A stretch of 64,000 nucleotides of DNA from Neelides folsomi (lineage: Eukaryota > Arthropoda > Collembola > Neelipleona > Neelidae): NCBI GenBank assembly GCA_034687125.1, contig JAQGBZ010000147.1:62001-126000 (forward strand), given 5' to 3'. The translations under genes were made by a program, and so were the position numbers. Below, in pieces: positions 1 through 13,200 of the stretch. The first letter of the stretch is position 1. The number at the start of each line of letters is the position of its first letter. Below the pieces are notes generated by a model, which was given only the letters and a program-made list of their open reading frames with translations, was not told the DNA's origin and did no database searches.

Positions 1-1294
1 GTATATTACAAGTATTTTCAACTCTAGAAAGAGCTTTACACGTAAGGAATATATTTATTATAAGAATGAATTATAATCCTCCTTTTTTCTTCTCATCATA
101 TTTGCTACCAGACCAGTAAAGTGACAATTTAGCTACAAATTTAAGTGAATAATGCTCAAATATTTGAGAGAAGTCTAAATATTTAATTATTACAGTTAGT
201 GGCAGCATTTTTGTGAGTTATATGAGAAAACTCATTTAAATTGTTCTTTTGTATAATTTTCATGATTTTATATTTAGTTTTTCATTTTCAATTCAAGGTA
301 ATTTAAAAGGGGGCATCTTGGTTTACTTGCATCATTAATAAAAAAGAGGGCAGGTTGGCGAAAACAAAATACAATAAATATTGTAAATATAACAGTTTCA
401 AATACTATGCATTGTATAAGTATAGAGTTTAAATGGCAGTGGGAAGATAAATGCTTGGGTCAATGATGAAAAGATAAAAAAAACATTTCTCTAATGATGA
501 AAAATTATAAATTACCCATCACTTGCTTTTATAAATCATTTGTTATAATTGCAGTAGTAGGAAAGTCAGAACACATTTGATAGATCTAATTAATGAAACG
601 ATTTATTATGTAGTATTTAGTATTTTAGTACAATTAATGAATACTAACAAGAGAGCAAAATGACCAAGACACCCCCCAATTACTTACAAATCGTTCTATT
701 TGAAAATCGATGTTTTATCAACTTTTTTAATTTCCTGTATGCCTTCCGAGTCAGTAAAATACCACCAAGGTAAAATTACCTTCTCACAATCTACGAGTAG
801 TCGTAATACACAATAAATAATGGTTTAAGGAACATTACAAGCGAGAAGTATTATACTTTACATTATAATTTCATTGGACACAGCATCAAAACCTTTAATT
901 TACTATACATGCGAAGGCTTTTTTATAGAAGTAATAATAATAGAGTATGAAATTCCTATAATTCCTATATTATTCAATAGTTGGGACATTTAGAATTTCC
1001 CATTTTGAAAAGCAGCCATATCCGTATGTTTCTAAAATGATCTTTCCACGTTTAGCCGAATAACTCTGCCAAGAGACGAATGAGCGAATAGTTTTAAAAC
1101 CTATTCTGTCGCATTTGTAATCATAATTTTCATAACTAATGAAATCATCTCTTATTAAACAGAGGAAGAGCACAGAAGGGCTCTTGAAGAGAGTGGTGAT
1201 AAGATTGTAGTAGTATTATATACCATAGAGGTAAGATAGACGAAACTAATAATGTAAAATTAAATGTGGTATTTAAATATTCACGGTGAAGAAA
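1..1294. other. 3' flank of beta-spectrin, no gene seen
   Basis: AT-rich sequence downstream (in transcript sense) of the beta-spectrin stop codon. Part of it is probably the 3' UTR, since that gene is read on the minus strand. No open frame here resembles a known protein; a 67-codon frame at 970-1173 on the minus strand has no recognisable motif. Confidence 0.5.
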
Positions 1295-4200
1295 CTACTT
1301 CTTTTTTAAAGTGAAAAATCCTCGCTTCTTCGGCTCATCCTTCTTCTCACCCGTAGTGGCAGGGAGAGTTTGAGCCCGAGATGGTCCCGCAGTCCCGATC
1401 TCACTCACGCTCACATCTTGGATCCCACGCACCCACATCGTCATTTCCTCGTCGTCCTTCCCTTGGAATAGATACTCGCCTCCGCCTTGTAGCCTATTGG
1501 TCAAATATAAAAATCAATGAGCATTGGGTCCTTATTAAGCTTAATAGTGTTATGGGAAAGTGAAATTACTTGAGGCGGAAAACATGTTTCTTCTTCGTAT
1601 AGTCGGAAGCGACTTCCGCCGTTGCCGACGAGAGATCCACGGGGTTCTCGCCACGGAAATAAGCCTCAGGCTGCATCTTAAAGTTCTTCTGATCTTTGTA
1701 GAAGAGGAGCGAAGAGGCACGGAGAACCATGTAAACTTTGTCCCATGATCTGTGCAAACAGAGTAAAGATCAGAATATGCCTCCATCCATTCTAAATTAA
1801 ATTTCCATCTCATTTCAGTCTTTCCAACCTGTTTGAGGCTTTCTTCGTTGTCGATTCCCATTCGTGTTTCCTCGTCAAGATTCCCTCTAGGACATCTTCA
1901 TCATTTGGCCCTGGTCGTTCTACAATGAAACAATTTTAAAATCCCCCGTATCTTATCATTAATAAATAAAAAGCAGAATTACTCATTAAATTTCAATTTA
2001 AACATTATGTAAAGAAGGTTAGAGAGAAAAAAACTTACAAAAAATATCCAAAGACATGAAAAGCCATCCCAGAAAAATGCACAGCCACAAACATTTAGCA
2101 AGTTAAAGTCAGAAAAGCAGATTTACGATGTAATAAGGCAGAAATGATTAGATTATAAATTCTCCGACATCTCATTTTAATCCTTAAAAAGCCCCCGAAG
2201 GGAAATGCTAAATTTTCCAAAGACCCAATTTCCATTTAGATTCGTAGAGGAAGCAAAAAGGACGATAAAGAGCTATTGATCCTACAGCTTTGCATAATCC
2301 CTCAAACTTCGGGAATACCTTATTTTTACTATGCAACCGTCACCGCTTTATTCCCAATACCTTATTTTGGCTTGGCGAAGTCCTTTAGCGGAAGTGAATA
2401 AGTCGTTAGGTAATAGGGTGATTGGCGAGAGTGGAAAGAGCTTGTTCGCAAACTTTGGCGAGGAAGGAAAAATTGGGAGAGAAATTAGGTAGTAAAATAC
2501 CTTTGACTTTTTGAATATTAGACTCGTCATCAGAGGCACTAGCGGGAATGGCCTCAAGGGTGGAACTTTTAGACTTTTTCCATCGGAAACTTCTAAAGGG
2601 TGATTTAGATCTAGACCGACCGCCTTTCTTCGGATCCCCAAACGATGTCTCAGCTGGGTTCCATAATATAATTTAGCAATAAAATTCCACAAAAGCCAAT
2701 TTTCTCCTCTCATTAACCCTTCGCTCTCGTTCTAATTTACTCATTTACTTTTATGATTTTCATAGGCGAATTAACTTTAAAGCCATCAAGATCCTCTCAC
2801 ACAATCCACGCACAGGAAATTCATCGGATTATTATTAAATAGTTAGCGTATTATATTTGTAGAAATTATTAACTACTTTATAATTTAGTTATCCGAAAAA
2901 GCAATTTTTAACTCTAATTTATTAGGAACTTTCCCCAGATATTCATTATGAAATAGACCAGGTTGCTTAATTATTTTGATACCAAATCGTATTAATCGAA
3001 AGCACCGCAGCAAGATAAATTTTACAAATATGGTTGGTAGTTTTAAAAGCATAAATGTGTTTCATTAGTATGATGACTCAAAATTACTCAGAATTTGTAC
3101 ACGATATGATGACAAACAAAATAAGTAAACAGATGAAAGAGAATGGATACAGTTAACGATAAGTCAGATACATCAAAAAGATCTTTGACATGACAAGAAT
3201 CTTTTAACGACGTATAGAATGACATTATAAATATCATATAAAGTTGATATTATGAACTAGTTGAAAGTTGAAAAGGTTGACAAAAACAGTGAAATTAATG
3301 ACATTCATTTTTCCCCTTTAAATAACTCACTGTTAATTATTTCGGATTCATACGATTGTCCAGTTGATTTTCTGGGAGACGGGGAAGGAGATTTGGATCT
3401 ACTGTGTGATTTAGACGATCTTGGAGATGCCAACGACTCAATAAAAGAACTCATGGAAGGCAATCTAACGGTAAGAGCTAAAATATTTTGTTCGTGCAAT
3501 AATTATTTACAAGTAATTGAATTTTAAGTAATAAAATATAAGTAAATAAAATTAGCTATCGCGTCTAATCGTTGAGTAAATCGGAATGAAATTCAACAAC
3601 CTGTGTACATAATTCCTAAAACATATAAGTACTCATTGGAATAATTTAATAAATAATTACAATGTATTAATCAGTCAAATGCTCAATTAATCCTCATGAG
3701 ACCACCACCTTCATTTGCTCTTCGTTATGTTTTATATCCTAGTTAGTTAACGTAAATGCATTTAAAAGCAAAATGAAACCACTACTAAATATCTAACTAT
3801 CTAATATGGATTTCAAATATTAATATATTAGTAGATAGTAATCTAATGAATTTAAATTTTAATAAAATACACGAATTCGTCCTATATTGCGTGTTCTATC
3901 AATCAAAATTAGTCAACTACAACTGATACTAATCTGTTTGGTACTTCTTGTAATGTACTCTATTAATAATGTAATGTATAATCTCTTTATAAACTAAATT
4001 ACAAACTTTTAAAAATGTATTTTAAATAATAATGAATTAATATATCCATTTCATGATGATGATTTACCTGGTTTTTTCTTCCCTTTTCCGGGTAACGTCT
4101 GACTTTGCCCATGACTTCTTACCGATTGACTCGTTGAAGCTAAATGTGGATATCAAATAAGAGCGTTCACATGCAAAGAATTTTACAACGTCAAGTCAAA

Positions 4201-7200
4201 TTATAATAAATTCATGCATTTGGCATGCAAATCTATAATATAAGGTAAGACACACAATCAGAGGACAACACACAAGAGAAGTGATGGACGATTCCTCACC
4301 TGTTTGGACTTGGGGAGCGTCTCTCTCCGAAAGCTGTTCAGGGGATCGAGCCCCATCAGGTTTGTCGGAATCGGGAGATTTAGGAGGAGTTTTCTTTGCC
4401 AACTCCTCTGCTCGCCTCTTTTCTTCCTCTTCTCTCCTTCTCGTCTCACGGGATCGAATCTCGAACTAAATGAGAGTTATTGACATTTAATTAAAGAACA
4501 AGATTTACATTCGACTCTTCATGCCAACCCAATATTAAATCTTTTAAACCTAACTAAAATAAATTTAAAACAATTCTTGAAAAAGACTACAACAATCAAA
4601 ATTTATATGATCTCAAAAATAATAGTCTGATCCCCCAAAATAAAATTTATAGTCCAATTGGAATAGCAAAGTTAGCAATTTATAATTTTTAGTGAAAAAT
4701 AATCCGAACAACGTTATTTATAAATTTTATACACATGTGATGTTATTAAAATATCCTATAAAAAGGATTGTTAGAAACCGAAGAAAATGAGGTCGTAAAA
4801 AGACACAAGTTCGAAACATTCATCTCTCAGTGAACAATACCAATTGATATGGATAGTAGCCTCCTCCAAGTCCATTTCTCATTTCCTGCTCCCTTATTTC
4901 AAGCTTAAAATTTCCTTTTACATTATGAATATGAAATTTTTATGAACATAAACATCCTGTCTTAATATTTATAGCCGCAAATATACAATTGCCTTTTTCT
5001 ATAGTTCAAGGACTCTTTTCCAACAATTCTGAAAAGTTATAAAAGAACTTGTTTTTTAAGCAAATGAGGTCTTACAGTAGTGAGTCGCTCGAGAGCAGTG
5101 AATCTCTCCTCTTGGGCATTTGCGGATTTTTCAAAGGCCTCGTGCTTCTTTATCAAATTCTCGACTTCATCAATCGTATGACCTAGTTCTTGACTTAGGA
5201 GATAGGGCTCCTGGGCAATGAGCCATGCCTCTGCAACCGCAGCATCCCTCGCAAATTGGTATACCTCCAAAACTGGAAAACAAAAGATCTCATTAAGAAA
5301 GCCCCGAGAAAAAGGATGAAGTTGAATAAAACTTTCTCATTTTTCAATTACTCAGTTGCAGATGTTCCCAACGTTCTTCCCATCTATGAAGCATTACGTT
5401 TCTTTGGTTGGTTAAAGCAACGATTTTCTCTTTGATCTAAAAACAACAACAAAATGAGTAAGATTGAACGAAACAATAAAAAAACATGTGAATAAATACC
5501 TCATTTGATGCGTAATGACTCCTAGAAAGCAATTCCTTTCCGAGTCTGAAGCATCCAGAAAAGTTGTCTTCCCGTGCATCCACTTCAGCTTTCAAACTCT
5601 GATGGTTATTCATGAGAAGTTCCACTCCACTCACGTCCCTATATTACCATTATTTATTAGCTCAAATTCATAAAATAATGAATGAAAAAACATACCTTGG
5701 CTTTTCAGACGTGTTCATTTGAATTATGACATCATCCATCCAGAGCATCAATGTCCTCACCAAATTGAAAAATTTGAACAAGTCACCAGTGTCTCCGAGT
5801 TTTTGCTTTCTCGCTTCACAAAGTCCTTGCATGTTCATCCAAGCGTTAACAACTTCGGCCTCTCTATTTGTAATTTCCTTGGCCTTATCACCGGCATAAG
5901 CTGCCTGCAATTTCCTCGAGTCGTCTTGTATTTGTTCGACCTAAATTGAATTTAGACATTAAATTATTGTTACAAAGTAAATCATTTTATTACAAAATTA
6001 CAATTCATATATTCATATTCATCTATAATTTCTAAAAAAAATGTCCAATTTAAATGTGTAGAAAATCACCTGAGATTGCAGTGTTTGTAAATCTTGTAAA
6101 AATTGCACATGCTTCCTCTGAAGTGCTGACACTGAGCTGGCGTCTCTTCCGACCTCATCAGGAAGAGCTGTTTGCTTCTCAGCAATTCTCCCAAGCACAT
6201 CTTTACAATCATGAAAGAATTTGTGGAGCTCCCTTGAAGCTGCCAGCATTTGGGTCCTCGTGTCAATCAACTCAAGAAGATCTGCCCAAGCCTCGTTGAG
6301 CCCATCTTTCCATTCAGCAATTGTAGCCGCGTCAGAGTGTTTAGCTGCTATGAGACCATCAGCCATTTCATTGACTAACGCCACCCTCTCGTTTCCAATC
6401 GACTCTGTGTCCCGAGCAAATTCCTTGAATCGCTCCCATAACATTGTGACATGATCGTAGTCTTGACCAAGTTCATGCGAACTTGCCACGACTTCTCTTT
6501 CAGCGATCCATTGTTCCAAGTCATCAACTTCTCGGTTGAGCATGAAGAGCTTGAGAGCTTCTTCAAGCTTCGATCGTCGTTCATGGGCCAAATCTTTAAG
6601 GCCAGCGTAGAGTTTATCTACTTGAGCCTGTTTTACTCCAATGTTGTCACTTTCTGGATGTTCTTGCATAATAAGCTGCCTTGCTGTTTCTCCAAGCTGC
6701 CGAATAGTATCTGCATAATCGTTGACTGCATTCTCAAGAGCCTCGTGCTTCTTGATCAAATTCTGTGCTGAGATCTCATCCTTTCCACGATCTTCTGCCA
6801 TCATGTAGAGTTCTTGTTCTGACATCCATGCCTCAGCCTCAGAAGCATCAAAGAGATATTGCTGCGCTCGCTCAGACTGAAGCAACTTATCTTTACGTTG
6901 GTCCACAAGATCCTTCAATCCGTCCCATTCTTTCTTTAATTCTTGATTCAAAGAGTCGAACTCAGCAGAATCGCCGTGTCCTTCGTCAATCATTTTTTGT
7001 CCATTTCCAATGATAGTGTAAATGCGAGGTTCATGATGTTCAATTTCATTCCTTAATGATTGGTTCTTCTTTTTCAAAATATGAACATTGTAGAGACTGT
7101 TTCCAAAGTCGGGTGACGTTGTTTGGGGAATCTTTTCTTCAATCCATAATTTCTCATCTTCAACGTCCCTTCGGAATTGGTATGCTTCTTTCTTCTTCAA

Positions 7201-10200
7201 CAATTGTCCTTTCCTATTTTTAAAAAAAATTAAAATTAGTTTGATGATAAAGGGAATTGACTATAGAGGTAATTTTAAATTAATTTTTTTAATTAACATA
7301 CCTCTGAATCATTGGAGCTTTCAATTTGTCAAATCGAGTTTCAACAACCGACTTTTTAGCAACAATTTCTTCGACCTTATCGGGATCAATTTGTCTCAAG
7401 TATTCAGCTTGACTTTCTAATTCTGTAACTTGCTTAGCTTTTACTGCCATTTGAGTTTCAATCATCTATTAACATGAATATTTACATCAGACTTAATTCA
7501 TTAAAATCATTATGTTAAAATAAAATGTTTATTTGTGAATGGATTTTACTTGTTGTTTCTGCATGAGAATATTGACGGAAGCAAGATCATCTCCAGTAAC
7601 ACCGGATTCAATTTGTTTTTCCAAGTCATTCATCCATGTGTCAATGTCGTCACAAGTTTGTTCATAAAGAACTTGGCGGTTAGCATCGAATAGTCGTTCA
7701 CCCTACATTAAACACAATAACGTGTGAAATACTTTTCGAAATTGTTGAAGTGTAAATATAATGTATGAGAAAGTGAAAATCAAAATTACCTTTTCTTTGG
7801 TGTTCCTTTCCAAGTCATCAAAATGCTGACCAAGTTCACTAACTTTTGGTTGAATGTATTGAGCGAATTCTGGTTTTTCCTCAACAAGGGACTTTGCAGC
7901 TTCTTGAATAGCAATCAACCTGTCCTTGTTAGAAGCAATTTCGGCTTCAAAAGCCTGGTGCCGCGTCCATTTACTATGAACCGTTTTAGCACTCCTGTAG
8001 GTTTCGTCTTGAGCAATCATGCTCTTTTCTTGAACCCATTCACCAAGTTCCTCACAATCCTGAAATAAATTATTGATTTTGTCAAATCCAATATTCCATT
8101 TAACTTTCGGCCATTCATATGTAAAACTAAAAATTACCTGTAAAAATTGGTGAAGTTGAAGTTGATCTTTCAATTTCTCCATTTGATCGAGGGCCTTCTT
8201 CTTGTTAGTTTCCCTTCGCTCTCGAATACTGTCAGCCTTTCTTCCGATTTTATCAGCTAAAAGGCATTTACATTTAATTTCATCTCTTTCAAAATTATAA
8301 AAAAAATGTTAATAAAAAACATACTTTGCATGTGTCCTTCTCGGCAAAGAGTTGAGGCAAATTGAATGACTCCGTTAATCTTCTCATCATTAGCATCCAT
8401 GGTTGTGAGGAGTGCCTCGTGCCTTTTAATGAGATTTTCAGCTTGTTCCAAATTCGACTGTAAATAATATAAAGGATTCGAGTATTCAATAATAATATTC
8501 AAATTGTTATTCTGAATTAGCAATATTGAATTTGTAATTACAGGAGTTTCATCTTTAGCCAAAATGTGTTCTTGCTGCGAAAGGAGGACTTCAGCTTGTT
8601 TGACATCCCTCATGAAGATTTGCATATTCATGGATTGCGAAAGGAGATCTTGTCGATTGTCCCACATCTGTCTAAGTTCATCCCATCCATCCTTAAGGGC
8701 CTTAAGTCGTTCTCGCAAGAACATGTATTGGGGATCATCCTGAGTTGAGGGCTCCTAAATTGGAAAAAATGTTGTTTAAAAGGCTATTCCTATTTAGGTA
8801 TTCCTCATTAAAATTACAATTAAATCTAAAAATAGGTACGCACAGTGAATATTCTCTCTCCATATTCCATCATTCTCTCATAGTCATCAACATAATTTTC
8901 AATTTCATCCTTGATATTTTGATGTTGGCTGAGGAGTTTCTCAGCTTCGGCCAAACTGGACGGCACATCCTCAGATGCAATGTCCGTTTGAGTCTTTGTA
9001 AGCCAAGCTTGGAAGTGATCCAAATCACGAAGGAATCTGTGGAGATCTCCGGCTTCTTCCAATTTAGCATCTCGGTCCTTCAACTATGCCAAACAAAAAA
9101 TGTTTACTCCCATTATATTAATTAAAGAAGCTCAGTAGTCTTTCAACGTTTCAACTCTTCCTATTTGGTTAACAACGAGATTATTTTCTCACCATTTGAG
9201 TCAACTGTTCCCAAACGATTCGAATTTGCTCAATTCGCTCTCTGATAAGAGCAGCTTCTTCCGGATGATCCTCACTTATTCGCTCAGCTTCTTTCTCAAG
9301 AGCATCAAGCTTGGCTTGAATAGCTGCAAGGTCACGCTCCATTCCAGAAAGACGACGCTATAAAAGAAGTTCATTAAACATCATGTAAACATTTTAAAGA
9401 ACAAAAAATGTAAATTGTATTTCAAAATATCCAATTTAGTTAATTAGAAATTCTTTACAAATGGGTAAAATTTAAAACCTGTAGAGTCATAATTCCAGTG
9501 AGGTCCATTTCCAAATTGGCAGTTTCCTCAAGGATTCTTGTTTTGTCCTCGATCCATGCAATTGTTTCACGGCATTCAATGTGGAAAGTTTGAACTCCAT
9601 GAGCAGAATTCAATTCATCGCGTTTTCCTTCGGCCTTCTCTCTGAGTTCAGACCATTTGGTGTTCAACATGTTTTGCCTTCCCACAATTTCCTCCGAATT
9701 AGGATGTTCGACATGGAGAAGTTGGCGAGCCAATTGATTCACAACGGCGACACGAGACGCATTTGCATTCATTTCCTTCTCAAATCCGTCGTAGCGGTGT
9801 TTGAGGATTTCAACGTCTTCAATGTCCTTAGCTGGAACCATCGTGAGGAGCATACGATCCTACAAAGCCGAATAATTAGTAAGGTAAGTTTCCTTACATA
9901 TACATAATAGTAGATTTCTCCGAAAAGATCATTTTAAATTCCCAGTGGATGTTTACCTTTTCAGCCACCCATTGTTCAACGCCTTCTGCTTCGGAGAGAA
10001 GCTTGTAGAGCGAAAGGGCATCGAGAAGACGTTGTTTACGTAACATTGCAAGTTCAGTGAGTTCCTTATAGCGGCGATCAATACTAGCGAGCCTCTCAAC
10101 GACTTCAGGACTGTCGCGATCCTGCTCTCCTAATTGGTGGGCTTGTTGATGTAGAGCATCAATGGTGGATGAGTAAACTTTAAGTTCCTCAGTAACATCA

Positions 10201-13200
10201 TCATGTTTCTTAAGGAGGGACTGAACATTAGCTTCATCACGCCCAACATCTTCACTCGAGACAAGTCTGAGCATATCCAACATCCAGGTGTCGACGTCAT
10301 CAGCATCCGAGAAGAACTAGGAAATGATTTATTTATCAGCTTTCTCCTTAGTGTCACCTTACTCGACTGATTAAGTAAAGAGATGTAGACAGACGTAAGA
10401 ATAATAGAATACCTGATGATAATCGACAGCCTCCGTGAGTCTTCGTTTACGGTAATCTGACAAGTCGCGCAAATTCTGCCAGAGGCTTGTTATTTCTAGA
10501 AGTCGCTCTTGGACCTTTTCTGCTCCAAATTGCTGTTGATCGATCAGATCCTGACCAATCCCAACTACGCTCATCAATTGAGGCTCGTGACTTGCCATAT
10601 CACTCTCCAATGCCTTTAAAAGTTTATTAAATTGGTTAGTTAAAAATAATGATAATTAGTTTAATAAAATTAAGCCTTTTCTCCACCTTCTGTTTAGTGA
10701 GAAGGAGATGTACTGTGGTCAAATCATGACCAATATCTCCTTGTGAGAGAATGTTTTCTTTTTCTTTAATCCAATTCTCTTCTTCGGCCATATCCCAATA
10801 GAATTGCCACAATTTCTTGCTTTCCTCGAGTCGAGTTCTCCGCTCAATTGCCAGCTTAACTAATTCAGCGTAAGCTTCTTCAAGCTGTTGGACTCGTTCC
10901 ATTACTGCATTCGGGTCTGCCGGCCTGAATCCTTCCATTCCAGGTTCCATATCCTCACTAATGAATCTCTGAGAGTTCTGCACAACGGCCTTCACCCGGT
11001 CTCCTAGGACATTAATATCCGCTTCCACAAGAGAGTGCTTCTGGAGCAGATCCTCTACTCCCATCAAATGTTTCCCATAGTCATCCGACAATAGTCGCAT
11101 TTTAATTTCTTCCATTGAGTCGAGTATGTAGAGCATTTCCTGAAATTATATTACCTCATTAGACCAAATCCAAGTCAAAGATTTTCCATTTATTAAATGG
11201 ACATAATATCATTTGTTAATTCGAATATTAACCTGGAAGCCTTGTTGAAGTTGAAGGGAAGCCTCGAGGCGAGTTCTCCTGGCTCGCAGCAATTCAAGAA
11301 GATATTCCCAAAGCCTCATCACATTCTCTTTCCTCAAATTGATTCTTTCGATATCATGGTAATTTTCTGCTTCAAGTTCCTGGGCCACCGCCACGACGGC
11401 CAACACTCTTTCCTCATAAGCAAATATGTCAGTCTCAATGGCCTCGTGTTTCTTTGCTGCCGCCTCGACGGCTGGCAAATCGAATCCAAAATTGTCTTGC
11501 GACACGAGCCTTTGATTTTCACTCAACCATGTCTCTCTCATGCTTGCCTTTCGATTGAACCTGGCTGCCAATTGTTCTAATTTTTCTTGACGGATTAGCT
11601 CTTCACGAAGTGCCAATTCTCTGTATAATAAAAATATAAAAATAAACATTCATTTACATTTTCTTTTAAAACAGAGAACATTAAATGAGTTAATAGCGGG
11701 AAAAAGACCTTTCATGTTCGGCTTTCTCAAGCCGTTCCCAGGCTTTGTTAATGTCCGAAATGAGCTTTCCTTCTCTCGGAGTGTACGGCTTCTGGTTGTT
11801 GGCTCTCATTCGTGACTGTAGTGTGAAGAGAAGAACTTCCAAGTTTCCTTTCTCATCAAACTTGGGAGGCTTCTCAACCGTACGGTAATTATTAAATTGC
11901 GCCAATTGTTGTTGAACCCCAACAAGTGAGTTTGCAAAGTTTCGGTCACCCAACGAGTCAATGGTAATCTCAATCCATTTGAGAAGATCAGACGTGAGAG
12001 TCTCATACTCTTTGATCATCCTGTCGTTGTCCATAGCAATCCCAACAACCTGGAACGTCATTAAAGCATTAAACCCAAAGCCCATCGTAAACCCATATAG
12101 AGATAATTTATGATAATGGAAACCATAATATCTGGGTAAACATAAAAATTGATGATTACCTTGCTAATTCTCTTCCCTTGGACAGTTTCCTGTTTAAGTT
12201 TCGAGAAGTAATGATAGTACGTTACGACGTATGTAATGATCGACTTCTCATCCGGTTGTTCAACATAAATATCTTCAGCATCAAGAAGCTTGGTGAGTCC
12301 GAGCTTCGACTCCGCTTGGTTGAAGGCATTGTTCAAATTCTGAAGTGCATTATTATGCTGCAGTTTCTCATATTGAATCAAGTCTGGTCGGTGCTTGTGA
12401 ATGATGGCGTTAAATGCCAATCCATCACGCCATGAAGTCGTGAAGTTACGAATATTCACATTGCTGTATCCAGCCGTTTTCATTTGACACCACAATAAGA
12501 GGGCATCTTTAGCTGATTTTGTCTCCTTGTTGTCAACTTCTTCGATTGTAATGTCTTGAATCTAAATAGAAACATTAGGAAATTCATACATTTATTCCAT
12601 CAATGAGATGAAGACAGTTAATTGACAGATTTTGAAATAGAAAGATTTATTATTTTATTGTTCGAAAAATAGCTAACCTGGAATCGAAGAATAATGGTCC
12701 AAATGAGACCGAGTGTGAGACGTGGACTCCCGTCCACAATGTCATGAGAGCCCATATTTTCAAGATGAACTCGTTGGTCTTTGAGGAAAGTAAGGGCTTT
12801 ATCGACATTTTCAAGGCAGTGAATCCTCATCTTCCCCTTGGTTGGTCGAGGCTGAAAATGATGAATTAAATATCATTCCCATGTTCTCACTTATCTGATT
12901 CTCTACGAACAAAACTTAAAGACATAGACATGGACTTACAAGACGTTCTCCAGAAAGAACTTCAAGGAGCTTGATGAGCATCTTCCCATCACGTAAATCA
13001 GTGTAAAGATCTCCAATTCGAGATGACACACGAACCAAGTGAGAATTGACCCATTTAGTAAATGTTTTCTTTTGTACATTCTCTCGCTCGTCTATAAATC
13101 AAAATAAATACATCGAGTAATGAAGATATTATAACAAATCGAATGCAAACTTCAATATTCCCAAACTAGAAGTAGACCACACAGCCTGTCAACCAATTTC

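Larger units (their letters stand above)
1295..4465 (-). other. beta-Spec: beta-spectrin exons for the C-terminal linker and PH domain
   Basis: Exons in transcript order: 4300-4465 (charged linker with a run of Arg/Glu and [20 protein letters not shown], ends phase 1), 1829-1919, 1570-1749 and 1295-1493 (stop at 1295-1297). The last three encode the PH domain: [55 protein letters not shown]. The introns here are very short (79 and 76 nt). The 2.4-kb gap between 1919 and 4300 holds three optional exons. PH domains of this type bind phosphoinositides; the C-terminal AQTLP tail is shared with other beta-spectrins. Confidence 0.95.

Noticed and set aside
970-1173. 67-codon minus-strand frame with Cys and Tyr residues downstream of beta-spectrin
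   Set aside because: No motif and no splice links; it lies beyond the beta-spectrin stop and is most simply 3' UTR or chance.
2348-2713. 121-codon minus-strand frame
   Set aside because: It overlaps optional exon C in a different frame and has no sensible motifs; the splice-defined frame is the better reading.
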